Origin: Chrysemys picta bellii
Taxonomy: Eukaryota; Chordata; Testudines; Emydidae
DNA: 64,000 nucleotides
Reading direction: 5' to 3'
Assembly: GCF_011386835.1 (NCBI RefSeq)
Contig: NC_088799.1
Location: 75,721,302-75,785,301 of the forward strand
Position numbers and translations under genes: made by a program. A model generated the notes under the pieces. That model was not told the DNA's origin. It searched no databases and worked only from the letters and a program-made list of their open reading frames with translations. Below, in pieces: positions 50,467 through 61,954 of this stretch; the first letter of the stretch is position 1; the number at the start of each line of letters is the position of its first letter.

Positions 50467-53400
50467 TAAAATAGCAGAAGTATCTAATTTTTTAAATGCA
50501 AATATAAGAAAATACTGCACATGTAAAAAAAGTCTACAAAATATTTCTCCTTGTTTTTCTCCTGAACATTAATTACAATGATTGAAATAACTTATTTTTT
50601 TAAGCATGCAGTATTTACTGAGGATATGATTAATACCATTTTTAGATAAACACCAGTGAGTAGTTACTGATATTCACTGAATAAAAACACTAAGAACAGT
50701 TGCTATGGAACTTTGTGCTAGCAATAATTTCCCCACAGAACTGAGCATTCCCTTCCCCAACAAACAAGATTCCTTGTGTATGGAATGACAGTTCATGAGA
50801 GCTTTGTGGAGACTGTGGCATCTAATACTGTGACTGAAATTGGAAAATGAGGTTTCCACTGCACTTTTGTTACTTGCAGCTATATTGAGCTGTAACATCC
50901 CCATGCAATTTGATGGACAATATAATTTTCTTTCCTTTTGGTTTGAATACTTGGGCAACAAATAAAGGAGCATTTTCTTCTGCTTTTCTACCTGGGTGTT
51001 TAGCAGCATGAAGAAACAGAGGAGAATGATGATGGGGAAGAAAGGGGGCGGGGGGAGAATCATAGTCTCGACGATCCAGACATAAAAAAACCTGACCATA
51101 TGTAACTTTCCACTATTTTCTGCACAGAGCAGTAAAACGTGTCAGGAAAGCCTCTCAATAGGTGGAATGTGGAGCTAGGTGAAATGGTAGAGCTAGGAGT
51201 AAGAGGGAATGGAGACAAGAAGGAATTCCTAGTGAGACATGTTCAATAGTTTTTATTTCTCTAAGTAGAAATAACTGTTCCTTTGTGCCTTCTAGAACCC
51301 TAACAGGGGAGACAAGCAGAATAGCTCTGAAGGGCTCTTTGCCTATACTCTTTGTAGTGATGGCTTGGCTCTGTGGTCACATTGCTCGCAGATCACTAGG
51401 ATCCACAGAAACTGAGGATTCCATTCCCTATCCTCTCAATGGACATGCACATTTCTCCCTTTTGAAAAAAGAAGTAGACAGGAACTGTGAGTTACATTCA
51501 GTGTTTTCTACTGGCTTTTTACCCTCCCACAGATTTTTCCCAGGGAGATTATTTTGTGGCCTCATGTCTGCATCAGACTGCTTGGCAACCTCTTTCTGTC
51601 AACAATCACAGCTAGAAAAAAAGAGCAACCCAGGATCAACCACAAGGAACAGCAACCTTCTCCCTTGAGCCTCTGGCTTCCACAAAACAGCTATTATATA
51701 GATATCCACACATTGACACATAGGGTTCCAAAGCTACAAGAAATTGCAACAAAATAGTCTGAGCACTTTCCCAGGCCCTTCTTGTCAAGGGAAATAAGCA
51801 ACTTAGGCTCACTTGAGAGCCTACTTACTTGAAGTTGTTTTCTTTAATGGATATACAGTGCACTATAGTGTAATGGGTCTCATATTTTGCACATAACAGG
51901 AGTGTTTTTCAACATATTTGTGTGTGGTTTTTTTTATATATGTATCTATTCTGTTATATATTATAAAAAAAATTGTTATAAAGGTCAAAGATCTGCATGG
52001 GCAGATGTCTATGACTGCGCAGAGCCCAAGTGAAGTCAATGGTGCTTTCCCAAGGAGCATGGGTCTCATCACACAGTTGTCTTTGAAAGATCTGACCCAT
52101 AGTTTGTATAGCATCTGGGCAGGTAGTTTTGAATATATTTGGGGATGGGTTTGTTATTTGTAATAATTATTGGAGGAGCTGGTAGTGCTGCTGGGAGTTA
52201 AGGTGCCTGACACTTTCCATTATAAAATGACTCAAGTTGGGGGTCAATATGGTTCCATGTGAAAGAGGTTTTATTTTTGTTTTTAAAAAATCACATTACA
52301 AAAAAAACTATGTTAAAAGAATGTTAAGGTTGCAAGGTCAAGCACCAAAAAGTTAGGAAATGCCACTATAAAGGTTGCCTGTGCAACCTTTATGAGCACT
52401 TAGCACTTCTGCAAGCCTGGCCTCAGCAGTCTCGCATTACGCACTCATAAAAGGAAGAACACACAATCTGTTACCAAGTGTGGTGTAAATGTTTGGCATA
52501 AGTGGTTATGTCTAGCATCAAATAGGAACTCTGTGGCAAGGATAGACTCCAGCTCTCTAAACTGGCATTCAGCCTCCTTAATTAGGAGACTGTCCCTTCT
52601 CTCGTGCAATCCCCTGCCTCATTGTCTTCCAACTTCTGCAACAAATGGGACAGACAAGAATCTCATTCACTACATAATCCTGCTTCATTCCAGAGCACTG
52701 TCCATTCTGTGCACTAAATGAGACAGGGCTCATGGTAAAAAAAAACTATGATCACATAATTAAAGACTGTATCATAATGCATATGCAGAAGGGGACCTCA
52801 ACTAATGTCTTATGGACAACCTTCATTCTGGCATTTCCTAATGTTCAAGTATTTGACTTTGCAAACAATGTTCTTTTAATGTAGTTTATTGGATGTAATC
52901 GGTTATATATTTTGTGCGTAATCAGTCTAATTGTAAATGAATCAAAGATATTGTCACTATTATTTGTGTTTCTCTGTATTCTATTTGACCAAATACAAAC
53001 ACTAAAGAACAAAATTGAACAATAATTGCTTATCCCTGGTAGATACTAAGAAAGATAAACATTAGTTCACATATTTGTGTTGATGGAACAAAAATATTCA
53101 CAAAAAGGACTATTTCATTGTTGATTTCCAAAAATACTACTACTAAACATTCATGTGACACTTTTCATCTTCAAAGTGCTTTTGAAACGTTAATTCTTAT
53201 AAATAAGAAATGAGAAAAGGAAAGGGGAAGACGTTTTCTCTCCCAACTTTGTATTACTGCTTTAATTTATTTTCATTTATATCTGAAACTATTTTAATTA
53301 AAAAAAAAGTTCAAGAAACCTTTTAAGTCTAAAAACCATGTTCATACTTGAAGCAATCTGCAGCGGAAGCCATTAAATATATTCACAGAAATAATGTTTT

Positions 53401-53557
53401 TCTCACTAAAATCTGGAAATTACTTCAGTCTCTCAGAAAAACAAAACAAAATATACCCCTACAAAAGTGAAAAGCACAACTAATTTCTTAAAATATAATG
53501 AATATGAACTGCAACAGTTTTGTACATTCAAATGCAAGATGCCAAAAAAGAAATTAC
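50467..53557. other. intron, MITE and hairpin, no gene
   Basis: 51984-52101 is a fold-back repeat (GGTCAAAGATCTGCATGG ... TTGAAAGATCTGACCC). 52368-52393 is a perfect 11-base hairpin, ATAAAGGTTGC-CTGT-GCAACCTTTAT. The ORFs 50674-51099 and 51285-51668 have no recognised product. Confidence 0.45.
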
Positions 53558-53592
53558 CTTTCAGAATCTCCACCGATTGTCTCCCCTGCTCT
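53558..53592 (-). CDS. IPCEF1: putative 35-base linker exon
   Basis: Minus strand: strong acceptor tttttattcttctctacag, 35 bases, donor gtaatttc after AAAG. It translates as RAGETIGGDSE plus AG, which joins G from the 34652 exon to make Arg. The shared frame is the only one open in both exons. The small size and acidic/Gly character fit an inter-domain linker of a CNK-type scaffold, but I do not recognise the residues. Evidence is splice signals and phase only. Confidence 0.5.
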
Positions 53593-55499
53593 CTGTAGAG
53601 AAGAATAAAAAGTAGTATTTAGTATCTGGTTTAAAAAAAATACTTCCTCGTGTCATCAAAACCACACTATCTGTAGGAAAATGAGGTCACAGATATAAAC
53701 CATAATAGCAGCTCAGTAACTCTAAGAGAAAGGAAACTGAAAACTTAGTTAAATGTCAACTAAAAGTGATTTCACAACAGAGATATAATGTTAAAAAAAT
53801 CTGCATTTATAAAATAATCCTCAGATGATGAGGTTATTGTAATGAAGTCTCTTTAAAATACATAGTGTGCTTTAAGGTTAAGAAATTGTATTTTCTTCAG
53901 AATAGGGCATATACTATAATATTTGCATTTCCAATGACCTGAGTGGGGATTTTAAGGAAAAGGAGGAAACTGTCAATTTAACTTACTTTGCTGCACAGAA
54001 ATTATCCATATGAACGTTTACATAAATATATTCCAGAAGTAAGTGATCCATGGATTAAAAAGAACACCTTCTTCAAAATGTTTTGTTTATGAATAACTTA
54101 AACCAAGTTTCCCTGAGGGGGAAGAAGTTTTCTCACCAGTTAAGAAAGCAATGAAATAATTTATTCTCATGAAATCAACCAAACAGCTTGAAACCACAAC
54201 CATATAAGTCCTAAAATTTTCATACCATTTATGTATTCGGAAACAGATAAATGTGTGAAAGTTTTAAAAAAATGAACCCTGAAAACGTTTACAATTTAGT
54301 CAGCAACAGTAACAAGCAGTATACTGTAAGAACCAAGGCATGTACTAGTTTTCTTCCTCTGAACTTCCTATGTAGTAAGATGTATATGCATATAAATACC
54401 ACTACATTAAAGTTTTACCATGATGATATCAAGCACACATGGGCTCAGAGAGGAAAAAGATTTTTGATCAGTCCTGGGTGCATATTTCAAGTGTAGAGAC
54501 AGGAAGTCTTCAAGTGCAAGGCATATTTCTTTGACCTTGCCTTCTTGAACGTAAATACATAGCAATATGAATATTTAAAAAACAAACCAACAAACCAAAC
54601 CAACCTACCAAGACAAGACATTCCACTGCATATGCAGTGGGAAGAAGAAGAGAGAACAAACAACAAGTGACAGATGTGTAGTCATGTTGCTAAATGCCTT
54701 ACTGGAAGGCACTCACATGCTATGGTGATGAGTGCTGCAAAACAACCTACACAGAATAAAACAAAGTCTGTTGGTTTTCTTTAACTATCTAGATTATGAA
54801 CAAAAATATCAAAGAGAATTTTTAAATGATAACCTTGCTCATATATATATATGTAGAAGCAAAGTTGAGGAATTTGTGCATGCTATAAAACCTACACCAC
54901 ATTACAGGAGAATCTAGTTTTGTGTTGAAACTACACAAAGTTTCACAGGATTTTGATACAAAATTCCAAAGGGACAAATCCTGTTCTTTTCACCTAGCTA
55001 TGCTGGAAGTGCTGGACCAGATGCTGACCTCTGTTTAACAGTGTTACTCTGGATTTACACAGGTGTATCTTCGATATGAAGATATTCTTTATGTCTGATC
55101 TGGGTTCTGTAGGCATAGCTGGCCCACATCTGGCCACCTGATTTGACTGCTGTGAGTGCTCTGGAAAGCCTGCTTAAACTCTACATAAGGGGACTCCCCT
55201 GGAAGCGCAGAGCAGATATAGTGGCTGTCCTTGTCCCTGGCATAGGGGAATTGCCTGAGTGCCTCTGCACTCCAGCCATTCCCAGCTGATGGAATGGCTT
55301 TTTGGAGCCAGAGGCAGCCAAGCATACATTAAAAGAGCCTTCAGACTGCTGTAACTTACCCACAGACTCCAGGGGATACAAGGGTGACATACAGCCAACT
55401 TTATCCTACCACCTTGAGCTGTGCTGAGCACCCTTTGGATGTAGCTCAAAATCTAGGCCAATGCCTACCAAGCCTCCCACAGGAAAAGTGCTCTGAACA
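53593..55499. other. probable intron; repeat fragments near 55000-55460
   Basis: About 54975-55065 is a palindromic scrap (GACCTCTGTTTAACAGTG; GGATTTACACAGGTG). 55065-55460 is moderately GC-rich, with three overlapping minus-strand ORFs that do not match any protein I know. I suspect a repeat, since it ends in GAGCTGTGCTGAGCACC-type sequence common in reptile DNA. Confidence 0.4.
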
Positions 55500-55900
55500 G
55501 GAACCAGGGGTCACCCAATGCAATTAATAGGCAGCAGGTTTAAAACAAACAAAAGGAAGTACTTCATCACACAATAGACAGTCAACCTATGGAACTCGTT
55601 GTCAGGGGATATTGTGAAGTGCAAAACTATAACTGCCTTCAAAAAATAATTGGATAAGTTAATGAAGGATAGGTACATCAATGGCTATTAGTTAAGATGG
55701 TCAGGGATTCAACTCCATGCTCTGGGCATCCCTAAGCCTCTGACTGCCAGATGTTGTGCCTGGATGACAGGAGTGGATCACTTGATGATTACCTGTTCTG
55801 TTCATTCCCTCTGAAGCACCTGGCATTGGCCACTGTCATAAGACAGGATACTGGGCTAGATGGACCATTGGTCTGATCCAGTATGGCCATTCTTATGTTC
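55500..55900 (+). mobile_element. CR1 LINE 3' end
   Basis: AATAGGCAGCAGGTTTAAAA, ACAGTCAACCTATGGAACTC then the tail CTGGGCTAGATGGACCATTG..GGCCATTCTTATGTTCC. Same subfamily as 13794-14806 but 5'-truncated to the last 400 bases; the short ORF part is broken. Confidence 0.88.
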
Positions 55901-56039
55901 CCCCTGACTCTCCTGTAGTTCAGCACAGCCTGGTAATGACTTAATATAGCCATAAGAGCTCAATTCTGTACTCAGTTAAACTGGTGGGACAAATGATAAA
56001 ACTGGGCTCTTAGATCTTTATTAACATCTTTGAGCCCAG

Positions 56040-56480
56040 TGTGACAGAGTGCTGGGAGCTAACAGATGAGCCAGCACTCTGATCACTTAGGCACCAATCA
56101 GCTCCACTGGAGAAGGCTGATTGGGGATATACAGTTAATTAGCTGATCTGGTTGGGAGAGCTGATGAATCAATTATCTGAAGGGTATAAAAAGGAGAATC
56201 TGGGCTAGCTGAGTCCAGTATGCTGTGAGATCTCAAGGCAGGGAGACTTCTCTTCCCCCCTGCCCTGTTCAAAAGGGCTAAAGGACAAAAAGCACTATAA
56301 ATACTTTGTTGCACAAGATTGTGTTGGTGCTGGTGATGGGTAGATAAATAAATTCACATGAAGTTGCCACTTACTGGAGAGACTGAGAGGTTTCTGGGAC
56401 ATCAGAAGATGGTGATGGAGTGTCCCCATTTACACCCAGCTATCAGTGGTTTTATAGCTTTATAAGTACCTAACACAGAT
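56040..56480 (+). mobile_element. Gypsy/ERV-like solo LTR
   Basis: Starts TGTGACAGAGTGCTGGGAG, with a TATA box GGGTATAAAAAGGAG (about 56180) and AATAAA at about 56348. It probably ends near GTACCTAACACA. There is no internal region on either side, so it is solo or a fragment. The TGTGAYAGA start links it to the LTR at 1-232. The right end and target duplication are not certain. Confidence 0.55.
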
Positions 56481-56553
56481 GAATTTACAAAAATGGATGA
56501 GCAGATTATTTTAAAATGTTACAAAACATCATAATTTGTGGTTCATAAAATTG

Positions 56554-57604
56554 TATTTAACTAGGGTTACCATATTTCAGCAAGAAAAAAAGAGGACGGG
56601 AGGAGCCCCGCCCTAGCCCCGCCCCTGCCCCTCCCACTTCCCGCCCCCCCAGAACCCCCAACCCTCCCCCCGTTCCTTGTCCCCTGACTGCCCCCTCCTG
56701 GGACCCCTGCCCCTAACTGCCCCCCAGGACTCCACTCCCTATCTAAGCCTCCCTGCCTCTTGTCCCCTGACTGCCCCAACCCTTATCCACACCCCCACCC
56801 CCAGACAGACCCCTGGGACTCCCACGCCCCATCCAACCACTCCCCACCCCCTGACAGCCCCCCCCCAGAACTCCCAACCCATCTAAACCCCTCTGCTCCC
56901 TGTCCCCTGACTGCTCCGATCCATCTCCCCACCCCTGCCACCTGACAGTCCCCCCCAGAACTCCCAAACACTCCCCCCCTGCTCCTTGTCCCCTGACTGC
57001 CCCCTCCTGGGACACCTGCTCCTAACTGCCCTCCAGAACCCCACCCCCTACCTAAGACTCCCTGTTCCTTGTCCCCTAACTGCCCCCTCCTAAGACCCCC
57101 CCCAACTGCCCCCCAGGACCCTACCCCCTACCTGTACCCTGACTGCCCAAAACTTTCTCCACTCCCCCCAAAAAGCCCCCCCCCCCGTTTCTTGACTGCC
57201 ACCTCCAGAACCTTCCTGCCCCCTGACCTCCTTACCCTGCTGCTCAGAACAGAGTGTTGGGCTCTGTGCAGCCGAGCCGGACACGTGGCTGAGCTCCCCA
57301 GCACAACAAAACCCGGTCCCTGGCCCTGCACAACAAAACCCGGTCTCTGGCCCTGCACAGTGCTGCCGGACTGGGCTGCAAGGGAGCTGCCAGCTCAGAA
57401 TGCAGGGCGGATCCGGCTCCTCTACAGCTGCTCCTGAGTCCAGCCCGGGACTTCCCTGCAGCCCTCCCAGCCGCTCGCTCTGCTCTGCCGGGGGGAAATC
57501 CCGGACATTGTGAGTGCTTTACAAATTCCCCCCGGACGCTATTTTTAGCACAAAAAGGAGGACATGTCCGGGTAAATCCGGACGAATGGTAACCCTAATT
57601 TAAC
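56554..57604. mobile_element. 1-kb GC-rich hAT derivative with tandem repeats
   Basis: Element 56562-57596. TAGGGTTACCAT at the left is the inverse of ATGGTAACCCT at the right. Flanks TATTTAAC and AATTTAAC differ at one base, an 8-base hAT-type duplication. The interior 56590-57230 is an irregular C-rich array with recurring CTTGTCCCCTGACTGCCCCC and TAACTGCCCCCCAGGACCC blocks. The right part has paired copies of ACAAAACCCGGTC and TCCGGAC hairpin motifs. Its Pro- and Gly-rich ORFs are composition artefacts. Confidence 0.85.
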
Positions 57605-57827
57605 AAACAGCAAATTGTGCCATTATTTACACAGAATGGGGCATGGTTCTGATCTCACTTACACAGTCTAAGTCAAATGGAATAACGCTAGTGTGACTAA
57701 GCTACACCTACACACAGAGAGAGCTCTATATTATCACAATTTCTAATGATTTGCTTAAATTCAAAAGTAGGTGAACAATGAATGGAATTGCATTTGAGTT
57801 CAAATGTCAATTTGATATTTAAAAATG
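57605..57827. other. short intronic stretch with MITE scrap
   Basis: 57640-57700 (TTCTGATCTCACTTACACAG) resembles the fold-back repeat family seen elsewhere. Confidence 0.4.
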
Positions 57828-58020
57828 GGCTTGTCTATTCTACACAGTTTTTGGACTGATTAAATATAATTCCATAGATTTATGGAAATAAGCTACTAGT
57901 AAAATCACCTTTATACAGGTATTACTGTATGGGGGTTGCACCAATTTAGCTATATGGGTTTCTAAACTGGTATAGTTAAACATTGTTGCAAACTGGTATA
58001 AAAAGTGAGTGTAGATCAGC
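57828..58020. mobile_element. MITE with GCTTGTCTA...TAGATCAGC ends
   Basis: The left GGCTTGTCTATTCTACACAG and right AGTGAGTGTAGATCAGC are inverse. TGGTATAGTTA/TATAGCTA and ACTGGTATAA blocks lie inside. Non-coding. Confidence 0.5.
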
Positions 58021-58689
58021 TCAAAGAGAGATGATGATTGTTGGTGAGATCTATAATTATCCACATCATTACATTAAGGCATTCCTTGGGCCTGATTCTC
58101 CACTACTCTGTTGCTGCTTTGAATATGGAAGGATCCTACCAGGATTTATGGATTTATTAAAAGAATAAGCCAACATGTCACTAACTAATTTACTTCTACT
58201 TTCTCTGACCTAATCAAATGATCAAATTAAGGTTACAACTGAAATTCAATCAATAAATGAATGGTTCAATTCATCTGGCTTGTCAATTAGTACACTCAAT
58301 AATTAAATCAATGTATAAGATGAACACAAGAATTATTTTAATACTTTACAGGAAAGTTAAGGAAAAATAAGAATCTGCTATAGACACAAGCTGTCCCTTG
58401 CCTTTGTTTTAAGGAAGTCCAGCTCTTAAAATTATCTTTATAGCATCCCATTTTGGTGTCCACCTTAAGTTTCTCTGAACATACTGCTTATATTAGACTA
58501 TTTACTTAGCTTATTTCTCATCCCACATTAATATATCCGCATCTTTCTGACACACTTACACAGAGGCAGATGTGATTAAGTCAAGTACATAGTTTTGGAA
58601 TAACACACTTTAACCCAAAATAATTTCTTACTAATTAGATAAAAGACTTTGGGAGTTTTAGTGTCTACCTGGGGAAACAGTAGCATACA
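58021..58689. other. AT-rich sequence, no feature seen
   Basis: A short CCTGATTCTCCACTACTC scrap at 58090; otherwise nothing. Confidence 0.45.
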
Positions 58690-59445
58690 AAATTGCACCA
58701 TCAGGGGTGCGGTGGCAGGGGTAGGGGTGACGCAGGCCTACCCAACTCCACTGCATCCCGGCCCAGGGCCCTAACAGTGGCAGGATCCTGACCTCAACAT
58801 GCTGACCTTATCTCAGGCAGTGCTGCAGCCAGACTAGGGTCAGCTGCCCCTGCGCCACTTCCTATCTCCCACTCGGGATGTACCTTGATCCGTAGTGGGT
58901 CCTCTGGGTCATCAGGGTAGAAAGCCCATGGCAGACCCGGCAACTCCTCTGTGGCTTGGTCATTGTCTGGCTCTGGTAGCGCTGGCCAGTCCTCAGCTCC
59001 GCAGGGGTCTGCAGTAGTCTCCCAGATTGGGAGCAGCTGGGAGGCGTCTGTCTCCTTTGGTGGATGCAGCCCGACTGAGCTCCAGGCCCCGCCTTTAATA
59101 CTTCCTGTTCTGCTCTCTGACTTCCGTGGGGAGGGGCAGGTATGGCCTGGCTCCGCCCATCAGGATTCAGAGTTGTCCCTCCCCCTCTGGCTCAGTGGGA
59201 GGCCACTCCGCCTCACTACAATCCCCATTGGCCTCCTGCCCCTCAAATTCTGCTGCTGCCTCCAGCTCCCCACTCAGTCTCCCCATTCACATTTTACAGT
59301 GCCCAGCCTGCTTCTTGTCCTAACAGTGTCTAGCCCCGACAAAAATAGAGTGGCAGCCATTTTGCCTGTGGGCATGGTTTCTGTCTCATTGAAAAGAGTA
59401 GTCAGTGGCAGCCATCTTTATTAGGGGTAGCCTCACGTCCACATG
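58690..59445 (-). mobile_element. LTR-retrotransposon fragment, GC-rich
   Basis: On the minus strand, a TATTAAAGGCGGGGCC core-promoter motif (about 59101-59086) is followed by GCCTGGAGCTCAGTCGGGCT, GCATCCACCAAAGGAGACAG and a downstream GGGCCCTGGGCCGGGATGC. These are features of a turtle LTR plus leader. The plus-strand ORFs (58951-59424) are GC-driven shadows. Family (Gypsy or ERV) not settled. Confidence 0.45.
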
Positions 59446-59524
59446 CGGATAGATTGTAAGGAAATAGGAAAAAGAGAGACATTTATTTAGGTTCTTAACT
59501 ATAAGTACACAGTTTTAAATTTTC
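59446..59524. other. short spacer
   Basis: Nothing recognisable. Confidence 0.4.
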
Positions 59525-59685
59525 AGCCCTTAACTCTGTCCTTTGGTTTCCTCATTTATAAAGTAGGGCCAAAAAACCTACCTCCTTACCTCACACAGGT
59601 GTTATTAAACTCTACTAATGTTTGTAAAGAGTGCTTGGAGATCCTCAGATGAAAAATAAAACATAATTGCAAAGTATTATTGTCA
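59525..59685 (+). repeat. MIR/CORE-SINE 3' part
   Basis: TTGGTTTCCTCATTTATAAA, GGGCCAAAAAACCTACCTC, TTACCTCACACAGGTG, and GTAAAGAGTGCTTGGAGATC. The Pol III head is missing. Confidence 0.7.
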
Positions 59686-61196
59686 TTCTGTACCTACATT
59701 TAAATAAGAAATCATACTCACCCTCTGATAAAGTGTCCATTTCACAAAATGAGAATGAGGATTGTGCTATTAACCTTTACATAGACAGTGCATTATGGTG
59801 ATCAGAAGGATACTTTTTGTCACCTGCATGCTACATGTATAAAGCATTTTAAAAAGTCTTAAATCTTTGTTCAGTAAAGCAAGAGAGACAATTTTGCTGA
59901 ACACTCCAATGATGCCAAGTCACATGTAAATGTCTCTAGAATGTTTTTAATGTTAATTTCTTGCACATCTATTTCCATTGATTGACACAACCACCTTTGA
60001 GAGAACAAGCAGGACGATTGCAATCAGTGACTGATACTCTATATTTCAACTGCACATACTGCTTCAGATGTGATTGACTGACATTCAAAATACATGGTAG
60101 TGACAAATGTAGCTGCATACTTTGCCAAGATGTTTCAAATATTCTGCGGAGATCCTGTATAATTATTATACATTAGTTTCCATATTTGATTTATGGAATG
60201 TCTTTTGGATTAAAATGTTGCCATGGTAAATATGTATTTTTAATCAAAACCAGCGTACTGCCAGGATTAAAACATCTGTAGTACAATATAAATGGCAAGA
60301 CAGTAAGTAGCATCTTTATTTTATATCCTTTCCCCCTTCTTAGCTTCCTAGCTATTTTGCATTATATATCGTTCAGAGTGATGGGTCTGTTTCCTCTTGT
60401 TGCTGCACACAATGCCACTCTCTCTCACTGATCGAGTTACAATAACTTATCTAATGCTGATATCAAAGACGGCCTCCCTTCAAATAAGATTTTATAGCGG
60501 ATGAAAAGTACTTCTATGATAACAATGTTGCACCCTTGCCCTAGGAAGTGAGGGAATTTCATTGTCTGAAATGATTGCATTCAGGCTTAGTAATAGTGCA
60601 TGAGCCACCACTCAGCATAAAATTCTTTAATAGCTTTTCCATTTTAAGCAGGTGAATACTAAAAGTGACTTCATTCTCCCCCCCACCCCCCGCAAATAAA
60701 TTAGGAGGCACAAGCCTCAGTGCCTACAAGAAAAGAAAACTTATGTTGGAGCTATGTATAGGAAGAGTAAAGTATTCATCTACATTTTCTTGAAACATAA
60801 TGTGAAAGATCATTCAGCATACCATACCTGTCAGCAGCACAGTATCAGTTAAAAGGGTCACAATAAAATCCTGATTAATAAATGTCAGAATTTCTGCTGC
60901 AGTAAAGTGTTATTAAAATATGAATGAACCAAGCTGATCTCCCTAGAATTACACTGGACAGCTAAAGCAACCTAGTAAAAGAACTTTTAGAGACAACCAC
61001 ATCATCATTCCAACCATACTACTGCCATCCATGTATGATTTATTCATATTAAAAGACTAAATGATTTTTTTCTCACATGCCTCTTCATTCTGGAGTTATT
61101 AATTTGAGACATTGAAAAATGGAAAACTCAGTCCATTTAACTGTTTCCTGCATTTTTTCTCCAGAAGTGTTCCCAATGTACACAAAGCATGTACAT
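59686..61196. other. AT-rich sequence, no confident gene
   Basis: Contains a splice-flanked 69-base open segment at 60828-60896 on the minus strand, which I rejected as an exon. Nothing else recognisable. Confidence 0.4.
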
Positions 61197-61300
61197 GCTG
61201 GGATGGTAAGGTGGCAGCAATGCATTGGCTGGGGGACCTGGATGGAAAAAGGGGGGTGCTGGCGGAAGCCCCCTGGCTAGATACTGAACGAACATGGGGT
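61197..61300 (+). mobile_element. LTR fragment, direct repeat of 62650-62760
   Basis: GGATGGTAAGGTGGCAGCAA, TTGGCTGGGGGACCTGGATG, GCGGAAGCCCCCTGGCTAGA and TACTGAACGAACATGGGGT match the block at 62652-62757 in the same orientation, with several substitutions. Two ORFs on opposite strands (61099-61333) cover it and are not genes. Confidence 0.6.
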
Positions 61301-61365
61301 ACCTGTGTTTCTAGATTTAGAAACACAACATAAATGTCAGATTTTCTAGATTTAGAAACACACTG
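61301..61365. repeat. duplicated palindrome TTTCTAGATTTAGAAA
   Basis: TTTCTAGATTTAGAAACACA occurs at about 61308 and again at about 61343, each nearly self-complementary, directly to the right of the LTR fragment. Confidence 0.8.
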
Positions 61366-61954
61366 AAATAATGAACAAAAAATTAAGAATATTACAAGTT
61401 ATGAGGACGGCCTCAGTGAAATAGATCACCCTGTAGCAAACCACCTCTGATAAATCAACTGACATGTGGGATGTGCTGCTGATATAGCTACAATGGAACA
61501 CACAACTGTACACAAGCAATGTTTTCTGCACCTGCAATATGTATGTATTTCTTATTTATTTCGGTATTCATATGTTTTTTTAGCGCAATAAGGAGCTGAT
61601 CATACACTCATTGACATTGATAACAACACTCCCATTGATGTTAGTGGGTAAAGGATCAACACCTACATATGAAATATGCACCTAGCTTTCAAGATAAGCA
61701 CCACATCACATCACCACGTCTCCCTTTACTTTGAGATAAGAATTTATTGTCATTTTGGTGAAGCACTGCTTTAAACTGTAAATGAACAATCCATCTCAGT
61801 GCACAGAAAATGATGGTACAATAAAGTGCTGGCTGTACTGTCCACTACAAATAAACAAATGTATAAATGGGCCCAGACTAGAATTCCTTTGAACTTTTGG
61901 AAAATTGAATCTGCTTCTGAGCTTTATAGCTTGGGCTAACCTTTCAGAAATTGC
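61366..61954. other. AT-rich sequence, no gene seen
   Basis: A fold-back scrap near 61585-61660 (CACTCCCATTGATGTTAGTG). Otherwise nothing. Confidence 0.45.

Noticed and set aside
50674..51668. 141- and 127-codon ORFs on opposite strands
   Set aside because: No domain, splice context or repeat homology; lengths are within chance for 64 kb scanned in six frames.
56567..57437. Pro/Thr- and Gly-rich ORFs up to 122 codons on both strands
   Set aside because: They follow the C-rich tandem array of the hAT derivative and change frame with each unit.
58951..59424. 157-codon plus-strand ORF in a GC-rich segment
   Set aside because: The opposite strand shows an LTR-style promoter and leader, and the ORF has no recognisable domain.
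60828..60896. Minus-strand 69-base segment with acceptor ctgcag and donor gtatgg, open in one frame (EILTFINQDF...)
   Set aside because: It ends in a phase that would force a stop in the 53558 exon, matches no CNK-family sequence I know, and a 22-codon open frame is expected by chance about a third of the time.
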